A stretch of DNA of 17,507 nucleotides, from contig JANQBS010000511.1 in assembly GCA_033085395.1 (NCBI GenBank), positions 1-17,507 of the forward strand. The letters are read 5' to 3'. The notes below the pieces were generated by a model that made no database searches, was not told the DNA's origin, and was given only the letters and a program-made list of their open reading frames with translations. A program made the translations under genes and the position numbers. The stretch comes from Xanthoparmelia taractica. Lineage: Eukaryota; Ascomycota; Lecanoromycetes; Lecanorales; Parmeliaceae. This document shows, in pieces, positions 9,498 to 17,507 of the stretch; the first letter of the stretch is position 1; each line of letters begins with the position of its first letter.

Positions 9498-9803
9498 AAC
9501 GAATATAATGCGAAATCAAGCGCACGCAGCCACGTTTAGAGATCTTCACTTTCCTACTTATCCTCAGTGCAAACTGAATCCTAGCTTTGCTAAGCCTTCG
9601 GGTAGCTAATGCCCCAGTTCGGCCGAGGTCTACTAGCTTGCGTCAACCGAGCTGACCGTGAGGAGCTCAAATTGAACACACAAAAGTCTTAAAACACAGA
9701 CGAAGGGATGAAGCAAGTTTGCACACGGGCGTATTCCAAAGAAAAATTGGTGACCTTGGGGTTTAGGTTCTTCTGGTCTCCGTCCAAGTTGGTGCATATC
9801 AAT
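9498..9803. promoter_or_regulatory. Divergent promoter between P450 and acyltransferase
   Basis: 306 bp separate the two start codons. The region holds a TCGGCCGA palindrome (9619-9626), roughly central at 121 bp from the P450 ATG and 177 bp from the other. A CCAAT box on the minus strand lies at 9746-9750. Head-to-head arrangement over such a short distance favours co-regulation. Confidence 0.6.
9619..9626. promoter_or_regulatory. TCGGCCGA palindrome, site 3 of 3
   Basis: Context AGTTCGGCCGAGGTC in the divergent promoter. CCGA occurs again at 9647-9650 nearby. Candidate site for a Zn2Cys6 regulator acting on both genes. Confidence 0.45.
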
Positions 9804-11198
9804 ATGGAACAATGGAACACGACCACCTTCCACCCAAGATACCCCAGCAAATATCAAAACCCTTTTGGATTCTTGTACAATGTTCACTATACTGCTCTAG
9901 CCTTTTTATCAGCCTGCTTGATCCCATCTTTTACTCCACAGTCAGCTCTCCGCCGTGGTCTTCTTTTACTCCAAGCACTCTTCACCGTTCTCGTCTTTGT
10001 CGCTCCTCCTCCTTCCAATATCTCCAACACCGCTATCCTCTACACGGCCGGTGTCTTAAGCGGGAATCTCCTCGCTCGCTATCTCGATCGTCTGTACCTT
10101 CACATACCAGAACAGACGTTCTCCCGCCTGGTCCGTGATTCTTCGCCGCGCAAAACTCGTATCCAACCCCAAGGAGAAGGTGTAAAGAGAGAGCTCGTCA
10201 AAGAAGATGCAAACAGCCTCGTTGGACCCCGGAAGCTCTTTTGGACATTCGAGCTCCTCACGGTGACTCGCGGGATCGGCTGGGATTGGCGCGTTACTGG
10301 TGTTCCATCCCAGCTAGCGCAGCGTTCGCGCTTTGGATTTGTGCAATCGTGCTTGGCTCAGTGGGTGACAATGTACACCAGCCTCCATTTCCTCGATAGG
10401 TTATGCTGTGCCATTCTCACGTCCTTTCCTTCAATCCGCGATCCGCGGACACGGGCGGCACTCGTCTCACTGACCTCGAATATGGTATTCCTTTATGTCT
10501 TCATCGTCCTTGGCTGGGCAGTGACAATATATAGTCATTTTGCTTTGCTAATGCTGCCGCTATCAATGGCTTGTGTTGGCATGAGAGTGGGGCCCGAAAC
10601 GTGGCGGGAGACTGATTCTTGGCCTCCAAACTTCGGCAGTTTCAAGGACGCATACAGTCTCCGCCGGTTCTGGGGGTACACCTGGCATCAACAAATGCGC
10701 CGCACGACCTCTGCTCCTGGGGTTTACCTGCTGTCTCTGCTCCCTTTATCATTTCAGAAGTCCCGGACCCTCCTTCCCCGGCTTCTGAAGCGATATTTCC
10801 TTCTCTATGCTGCATTTCTTGTCTCGGGCCTCATCCATGCCGCGGGAAGCTACAACGTCACTCGCGCCCTGGGCCTCCCTCGTTCTGACGGCGGTGAGAT
10901 CGTTTACTTTGTACATCAGGGTTTCGCGATCATGGTGGAGGACTTTGTGTTGTGGGCTCTGAAGATAGATTCGCGGACCGGAAGTCGTAGTAAGACATGG
11001 AGAGTTCTGGGATATTTGTTGACACTTTGGTTTTACATCTTGACTCGTGTGAAATTCAAAGCTGTGCCGCTTGCTGCAGCACACGGGATAGAGGATGAGC
11101 GGGGAGAGCTATTCACAGCATTGGAATTAGTACATAGGGGTCTTGTTGCTGTGCCAGGAAACTTTGTTACGATGGCTCTGGAGGCGGTATCTGGTTGA
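9804..11198 (+). CDS. Wax-synthase-type membrane-bound O-acyltransferase, probably acetyltransferase
   Basis: A single exon of 464 residues from the ATG at 9804 (MEQWNTTTFHPRYP...). An in-frame ATG at 9708 would add 32 residues with no obvious conservation; 9804 has A at -3 and fits the family's N-terminus better. Family features, numbered from 9804: multiple hydrophobic segments throughout; RGIGWDWRVTG (about 156-166); WPPNFGSF (273-280); FWGYTWHQ (289-296) with His295; and SGLIH (341-345) with His345, the two histidines typical of membrane O-acyltransferases. Fungal members commonly acetylate hydroxyl groups of terpenoids and meroterpenoids, using acetyl-CoA. Divergent from the P450, which could supply the hydroxyl to be acylated (inference). 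Substrate unknown. No frameshift or lost motif is visible, and no introns are evident, unlike its three neighbours. Confidence 0.88.
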   Translation: MEQWNTTTFHPRYPSKYQNPFGFLYNVHYTALAFLSACLIPSFTPQSALRRGLLLLQALFTVLVFVAPPPSNISNTAILYTAGVLSGNLLARYLDRLYLHIPEQTFSRLVRDSSPRKTRIQPQGEGVKRELVKEDANSLVGPRKLFWTFELLTVTRGIGWDWRVTGVPSQLAQRSRFGFVQSCLAQWVTMYTSLHFLDRLCCAILTSFPSIRDPRTRAALVSLTSNMVFLYVFIVLGWAVTIYSHFALLMLPLSMACVGMRVGPETWRETDSWPPNFGSFKDAYSLRRFWGYTWHQQMRRTTSAPGVYLLSLLPLSFQKSRTLLPRLLKRYFLLYAAFLVSGLIHAAGSYNVTRALGLPRSDGGEIVYFVHQGFAIMVEDFVLWALKIDSRTGSRSKTWRVLGYLLTLWFYILTRVKFKAVPLAAAHGIEDERGELFTALELVHRGLVAVPGNFVTMALEAVSG

Positions 11199-11500
11199 TT
11201 TCTTCTAGCGTCTCCCCCACCAGATTATTTGTTAGCGTCACGCTAAAGCAAGGGCTCTATACGGCGGACGAGGGCTGACACTCCGACATAATTATTTTTC
11301 CAACTTTTGTTTTGTATAGCCTCATGTTACGCGTTCTAGTAGTTATAATATTTGGTCCTCGTACGAATTACACGTACGAACTACATATAGAATATCTAAA
11401 ATCAACGTCGCTGTTACGTAGAAATCATGATACTATATACTTAGTCTAGAATAGTTAATATCGCACTAGTGCCTATAGATATAAAATATCTTCTAGATTT
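11199..11500. other. 3' flank of the acyltransferase gene and transition into the AT-rich block
   Basis: Base composition is normal to about 11290, then changes to AT-rich sequence that loses CpA progressively. It contains a 15-base near-palindrome (TTAGCGT c ACGCTAA, 11232-11246) and two close CGTACGAA copies (about 11363 and 11378). No gene seen. Confidence 0.6.
11232..11246. repeat. Short palindrome downstream of the acyltransferase stop
   Basis: Seven-base arms TTAGCGT and ACGCTAA around one C, 34 bp past the stop codon. It could fold as a hairpin in the 3' UTR or mark the edge of a transposable element. Confidence 0.5.
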
Positions 11501-11518
11501 TAAACTCTTTCTTTCTTT

Positions 11519-11520
11519 AA

Positions 11521-11553
<33 letters not shown>
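11519..11553. repeat. (ATT)n microsatellite running into (TA)n
   Basis: An uninterrupted att repeat of about nine units is followed by a short ta run inside the AT-rich block. Confidence 0.9.
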
Positions 11554-11554
<1 letters not shown>

Positions 11555-12330
11555 TTCTTTCTATAATTAGTATTAATACTTCTTATATAGCTTTATATAA
11601 AGCTACTTACGCGTAATAGCTAATTAACTTTATACGTAGCATTATTACTATTATTATAATAATAATAAGTAAGTATATTTCTAATTTAGAGTCGAGAATA
11701 AGTAGCTTAGTCTACTTGCACTTAGTATCGTAGCGTTCGATTCGATTTTCGCTCTTTTTCGAAGTATCGCGTCTTTAGATATAATCTCTTTAAAAGAATA
11801 TACGTTAATTTCAAATAATAAGATTACGATATTCGATATTTCTTCGTACGAGAGGATAATAACGAAGATAACGAAGACGAAGATTATAATATTCTATTAC
11901 GTAGTTATTTGAGATCTCGATCTTCGTGAAAGAATAATTATATAGACGTTAGACGAAGATTATCGAGATTAAAATAAGAAGAGAGAAGACTTTTAGGCGT
12001 CGATATAATTAATAATCTTATAATTATCTAGAGTTAAATACGTATAATAATAGATATTTTTCTATTTATAAGTCTTGCGTTTCTATATATATTAGATATA
12101 TCGTCTTATACTTAAATAATAAATCTATATCTCTACGCAATATCTAAGATTAGTAATATTTATTTAAATATAAGATAAAGCTAAGTTAGATTCTTTATAT
12201 AAAGTAATATAGTATAGAATAGAATAGAAGAGAATAAATATACTAATAAGTTAATAATACTTAATCTATTCGTACGAAAGTCTCTATATATATCGAATAA
12301 TATCTTATATATTATAATTATAAAAAAAAA

Positions 12331-12467
12331 GAATATCTAGAAAAAGACTCTTATTAAAAAAATACTTTAAAGTAACTATCTTTTATACGAAGATCTAGAT
12401 AGAGACTCTTATTAAAAGAATACTCTAAAGTAACTATCTTTCGTATGAAAATCTAGCGTCTAGATAT
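12331..12467. repeat. 58-bp tandem repeat, two full units and a partial third
   Basis: Units at 12331-12388 and 12389-12446 differ at about eight positions, mostly transitions as RIP would produce. A third unit starts at 12447 and is lost after about 20 bases. Each unit ends in a degenerate palindrome of the form ATCTTTCGTAYGAA. Confidence 0.85.
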
Positions 12468-13864
12468 ATTAGCTTATTTGCTTATTCTAGATATAAATAA
12501 TCTTATTATTACTACTTCTTTCTTTTCTAATTCTAATTTTCTTTACTTTAATTTCTCTTATCTTAATTTTTTACTTAATACTTCTTTTATTATTATCTCG
12601 TATAAGTAGATAATTCTAAAGAATTAGATAAAGATTTTAAAGAAGCTAGCTACTTCTTTGTATAATTGAATAAAGATCTTAGATAAATAGAAGTATTTTA
12701 TTATTTCGTATAGAATTATAATAACGTTAAAGTCTTAGATAATAATCTTAAAGATAATTATACGAAGATAAATTAATTAAGCGAATTATTAGTTATAAAA
12801 GAAGATTTTATAATTAATCTTAATATTATAGATATAGATAAAGACTTAGATAAAGATCTAATCTTAGAAAGACTCGAAAATAACGAGATTCTTATTATAG
12901 AATAATAAGATAATTCGTTTATACGATTAATTAAATACTATAAGATAAGTTATATAAAAGATATAGACTTCTATTCTCTCTATTGCTATAGCTCTCTCTA
13001 TTATTATAGCTAAAGATAAGCTAAATTAAAAGAAAGTTTATCTAAACTTGAAGAAATCTTCGTACGAGATCTCTTATAAATAATCGTACGAAATAGTATC
13101 TAAGATATCTACACCTAGAATTGCTACGTCTAAGTCTCTATTAATATATTCGTACGATTCTCTCGTAAAGCTATAAATTGAAATTTACTTAAGATTTATA
13201 CGAATACTTTCTCTTTCTCTTGCTTAATAAAAGACTTCTATTTAATAAAAGAATTCTTATCGTCTTTCTTAATAGTAGAATTAAAAGACTTCGTACGAGA
13301 TACTTATCTCTTAGCAATAAGAATAATTTATTGTTTCTTATCTTTAATTACTTGATTAAAGTACTTCTTATCTAAAAGCTCTTTAGTAGATTATACGAAA
13401 TCTATTCTTTAAGAAAGCTTCGTGATCTCGAGTCTATTTATTAATTAAGTGAGATATTATTATATTTTTAAAAGTCTCTTATAGAGCTATAAAAGTATAT
13501 TTCGCTAATAAATAATATTATTAAAGAAAAATTCTTATTAAATTAAAATCGTATAAAATATAAGAAAGAATATTATTATATTTGTTAAATAGTTAGAAAA
13601 TATAGATTGTATAAAGAAATAAAAGAATAAATACTTAGTTTCTCTACGAATATAGTTTCTATAAGATTACTAAATTTAATATTATTAATAATTCTCGATT
13701 AAGTCTTTTATAGAAAAGTCGTAAGGTTTATACAGGTACGATTATTTATTAATATAGTAGTAGCTACTTTTCTATTAGAAGAATTCTTAATAATACTATC
13801 TTATCGCGTAATCTCTATTACTATCTCTTGATTATAACATATAAATCGTATCTTTAGTATTAAA

Positions 13865-13883
13865 AATCTTTCGTATAAAGATT
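13865..13883. repeat. Inverted repeat centred on CGTAT
   Basis: Perfect seven-base arms AATCTTT/AAAGATT around cgtat. Same centre type as the larger hairpins at 14797 and 14854. Confidence 0.7.
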
Positions 13884-14796
13884 AATTAGAGAATAAAGAT
13901 CGAGACTAAAAAAATTAAGATAGAGATTAATTTTATTAAGACTAAGATTAAGACGAAGATTAAATATATTAAGTATATTAAGACTATAACTAAATTTACT
14001 AAGATTAAATAGAAGACTCTTTAATTTATTATTATTATAAGAGATCTCTCGTTAATTACGTATAAGAAGATAATTTAAAACGAGATAAAGATAAAGTATT
14101 AGAAAGTTTAATAATCTAAGAAGAATTAGTTATACGATACTTAAAATATAAAAGAGATATATCGTACGAAGCGAGAATTTAGAGCATAATAGTTTAAATA
14201 TTATATATATCTTTAACTATATATTTTATTAATTATTTCATATCTTAATATTTAGCTATATATAATATCTTTTAAGAAGAAGAAGATTATATATAGTAAT
14301 TTAATGAGGGTAGAAAAAATAAATAATATCGTATAAAAAGAGATTAAAGTAAATAATAGAAAAAGAGAGATAATAAAATAAATAGAATTATATCGTACGG
14401 ATTTCTAAGCTTATAGAATATTATCGATTTCTTTAAACTATTTCTTAAAGTCTTCGTTCGAATTTTTCTTTATTATTTATATCTATTATATATTATTCGC
14501 TAATCGAGAATCTAATTCAATCTAATCTATTATATTCGTTAATATTTAATATAATATAAGTTAAGAATCTAAATCTAAGAGTACGTAGTTACTAATAGTC
14601 GTACGAAGAGCTCGGTAATAATTTAATTACGATAATTAATATTCTATTTTAGAGATCGAAGACAATAAGTATAAATTAAACTCTCGATTATATAGAAATA
14701 TATTATATTATTTTAACGTAAAAGATAAAAAATATTCGTCTAGATCTAGATATATATATTAGTAATAAACTAATATATAATATTTCTAATAAATTT

Positions 14797-14828
14797 TAAA
14801 TATTATCTTCGCACGAAGATAATATTTA
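14797..14828. repeat. Perfect 32-bp inverted repeat, 2-base loop
   Basis: Fifteen-base perfectly complementary arms (14797-14811 and 14814-14828) around CA, with core CTTCGCACGAAG. This core still has its CpA and may show the pre-RIP form of the CGTACG palindromes nearby. Confidence 0.9.
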
Positions 14829-14853
14829 TTAGATCTCGATAATTTAATATAAA

Positions 14854-14883
14854 AAGTTATATCTTCGTATAAAGATATAACTT
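14854..14883. repeat. 30-bp inverted repeat next to the previous one
   Basis: Twelve-base perfect arms (14854-14865 and 14872-14883) around cgtata. Two RIP-type changes would extend complementarity to 14 bases with a 2-base loop, matching the design of the hairpin at 14797. Confidence 0.85.
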
Positions 14884-16040
14884 ATTTATTATAATCTTCG
14901 ATATCTTAATATAATCTCTTAAGAGTTACTTAATATAGATTAATTTTATAATACTTAACGTTAAATTTAAAACGATAATAGAGTATAATTAATCTTTTCT
15001 ATACTACGTTCGTATAATTAAGCTACTTTTATAAAGAATACGTATTTTAGTAGTTTATAAAGTGTATAATCTTCGAATAAATCGTAGAAAAGTGAATTAT
15101 AAGAAGAATTATTTAATTTATAAGTATATTCTTAAAAAAAAGTTTAGACTATCGTAACGATCGAAAAATTAAAATTATTTTTTAATAAAAGACTTAGTTA
15201 TTTAAGCTTATCAAGACTTAATACGTTAATTTATAATATTTATTCTATACTAGTAATAATTATTAAAGCTTATTTCTTTATTATGCGCTTATTATAGAGT
15301 TAAATATATTTATATTACTAGAATAGTCTTAGCTTCGCAATTAGATCGTATAAAATAAGATTATCAATCGAGATTCGAGATAATATTTAAAAAGTCACGT
15401 AGAATATTAATCGTCGTACGATTAGAGATTAATATATAATTTTAAATAATATATCGTTTATAATTATTAATTTTATTATAGATTTAAATTTTAAAATCTA
15501 ATAATTTATCGTAATTATTTACGAATTATACGAAGTTTAAATTAGAAATTATATATTTATATTTTTTATACTCTACGTTATAAAGTTATCGATTAATAAT
15601 ATTAGAAATAAATATATAATATTAAGTAAAAAAATAATTTCTAAGATAATTAAGTATATAAGAAAAGAGAGAATCGTATAAAGAGTATCTTTTTATCGAA
15701 TATTTAAGCTTTCGAAAATACTTTATTAATAATTCTCGTTCGTAGCTCTAAATTATATTCATTTTAAGCTCTTTCTTAATTAATCTTTATACGACTTTAT
15801 TTATATACTCTTTAATCTCTAGATTTAGATCTAGATATTTAAATCTAAGCTCTTTTTAAATTCGTACGAGATCTCTAGATATAATTATAAAGTTATTTCT
15901 CTATAATATCTTAAGTATTTTTTTTTCGAAGCCTCTTATCTATAAAATAAAAAATATATTCGTTTTCGTAGATTCTCGATATCTATCGTATAATCTTACT
16001 ATAGAGCGTTCTAATTCTTTAAATAACGTTATAGCGTACG

Positions 16041-16060
16041 AATAATAATAATAATAATAT
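16041..16060. repeat. (AAT)n microsatellite
   Basis: About six aat units directly after a CGTACG site in the AT-rich block. Confidence 0.85.
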
Positions 16061-17408
16061 AATTATTAATTAGTTAATTAATAATCTTCGATTACTTTTA
16101 TTTTTATATGTAAAATTAATTAAGAATCTTATCTTTAACGTTATTTAAGTCTTTCGATAAGAAATTAATAGATATACTATAGAAAAAATAGATATATAGA
16201 TAAATAGATAAGGTAAGTAGTAGAAGAAGAAAAAAAAATATAAGAAAATTATATCGAAGTGTTAGTCCTCGTTCGCCGTAGCTCTAGCGTCTCCCGAGAA
16301 TACATAACTTTTTAAAGCTACTAGCGTTTTTAACGATATCACTATACGCTCTATAGTATAGAGACTAGATATTAGTATATATAAAAGATTAAGCTAACGT
16401 TAAGCTTAAATATCTTAAATTTATATATATAGTTAATAATAAATTCGAGTTTACTACGTCTTTTAGAATTTTATACTAAGTTAGCACGCTAAATCTTTCG
16501 TAGATCTTATATTAAACTTTTAATAATAAAGTAATTAAATTTTAAATAGTATCGTTATCTTCTATTAGATTTTTATAATTATTTTTTCTAAATTACAAAG
16601 CTCGATTTACGCTTTTAAATAACGTACTTAGATCTAATTTCGATTTCATAAATATTAATATATATTAAGCTAAATCTATCGACACTCTAAATAGTACTCT
16701 TCGAGATCGCCCGACTAAATAAATTACTATCTTCGATCTTATTAAAATATCTTAAAACGAATATTATATTTAATAATATTCGACTCTTCTTACGTATTAT
16801 TTATTAAGACTTTTATAATTTATAGAGCTCGAAATACGTATTTTAATAATATCTGAATCTTCGATTTTATGTTAATAATAATTACTCTATAATACTATTA
16901 TTTTCAGTACGTTAAAATACTACTAACTTAATAATATTATTAATATTTTTATCTCTTCTTTAACTATTAGTTCTTACTATTCTTTTAATTACTACTCGAA
17001 TTAATCTATATATACTTTATAAATATATTCGTTCTTAATACTTCTCGCTCTAAGATTACTATACGTCTTAAATATCTTATTATAATTATCTCTTAAAGCT
17101 CTTATTAACGCGTTTAAAGCGCTTTTAAATAAATCTTTCTTCGTTAATATTAAAGATAAACGATTAACTATTTCTATACTTAAACGCGTTAAATAATCTT
17201 CTAAGAGAAATCAAATAGACTTAACGCTATCGTCTTTATCTATAAATTTTTAATAAGTAAATTCTATATTCTATAAGTCGCGTTTAAAGAATAATATATA
17301 AAGTTTTAATAAAACGAGTTTTAAAAAAAATACCTTTTAAAGAGATAAAGAAGAAGCTATTAAAGATACTTTATTTAATTTAATTTCTCTAGAAAATTCT
17401 CTATTATA

Positions 17409-17477
17409 AGACTTACGGGTCGGAAAGGTATGGTATCTGTTAAACATAGTCGTTTTCAACTTTTTTTCAACTTTTTT
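17409..17477. repeat. Unmutated tail at the right edge with repeated TTTTTTTCAAC
   Basis: After 6 kb of RIP-mutated DNA, the sequence from about 17410 (acttacgggtcgg) regains CpA and GC. It ends in TTTTCAAC-TTTTTTTCAAC-TTTTTTT. Such an unmutated segment with T-runs may be the terminus of a transposable element or the edge of unique DNA. The window ends too soon to tell. Confidence 0.4.
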
Positions 17478-17507
17478 TAAAAAATTATATCTTTTTAATC
17501 TATTTAT

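Larger units (their letters stand above)
11290..17400. mobile_element. RIP-saturated AT-rich block, ancestral repeat not identified
   Basis: About 6.1 kb with near-total loss of CpA/TpG, abundant TpA and no open frames of note. This is the RIP signature, so the block was once duplicated DNA, most likely transposon-derived. I scanned parts of both strands for reverse transcriptase, integrase and transposase motifs and recognised none. Unlike the left flank it is rich in CGTACG palindromes and hairpins. It may contain more than one element. Confidence 0.7.

Noticed and set aside
9708..9803. Upstream in-frame ATG of the acyltransferase
   Set aside because: The added 32 residues look unlike the family N-terminus. 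The ATG at 9804 has better context, so 9708 is kept only as an alternative.
12331..12467. CRISPR-like array
   Set aside because: Direct tandem repetition with no spacers, in a eukaryotic setting.
11290..17400. Mitochondrial or plasmid origin of the AT-rich blocks
   Set aside because: The dinucleotide pattern (loss of CpA/TpG with retained CpG) and the damaged copia pol in the left block point to nuclear RIP.

Overview
The window looks like nuclear DNA of a filamentous ascomycete (Pezizomycotina, probably Eurotiales-like; inferred). The reasons are short introns of about 50-210 bp with GTANGT-type donors and CTAAC/CTGAC-like branch sites, gene families typical of these fungi, and long AT-rich stretches almost without CpA/TpG. 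That last pattern is the signature of repeat-induced point mutation (RIP).

Layout. Bases 1-3430 are a Ty1/copia retrotransposon read on the + strand. Its interior is wrecked by RIP, but it still shows reverse transcriptase and RNase H, a polypurine tract and a nearly unmutated 3' LTR. Bases 3427-11198 are a gene island of normal base composition. From left to right it holds: (i) a seven-helix SAT4/fungal-rhodopsin-like membrane protein (3427-4838, -), whose stop codon appears to lie in the LTR; (ii) a secreted or lumenal protein that resembles the acetoacetate-decarboxylase-like superfamily (5522-6809, -); (iii) an intact cytochrome P450 of 516 residues (7511-9497, -); (iv) an intronless wax-synthase-type membrane O-acyltransferase (9804-11198, +), divergent from the P450. 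From about 11290 to 17400 there is a second RIP-saturated block whose original element I could not identify. It contains a 58-bp tandem repeat, strong hairpins and a marked excess of the palindrome CGTACG.

How the genes may work together (inference). A P450 and a wax-synthase-type acyltransferase sharing a 306-bp promoter are a usual oxidation/acylation tailoring pair of terpenoid or meroterpenoid clusters. No backbone enzyme (terpene cyclase, PKS, NRPS, prenyltransferase) lies in the window. The palindrome TCGGCCGA occurs three times in the island, each time in an intergenic region upstream of a gene: before the SAT4-like gene, before the decarboxylase-like gene, and between the P450 and the acyltransferase. 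This suggests one regulator for the whole set. All four products appear to be membrane-anchored or to enter the secretory system.

I saw no tRNA, rRNA or CRISPR array. Exon boundaries were worked out by hand from reading frame, splice signals and family conservation, without alignment software.
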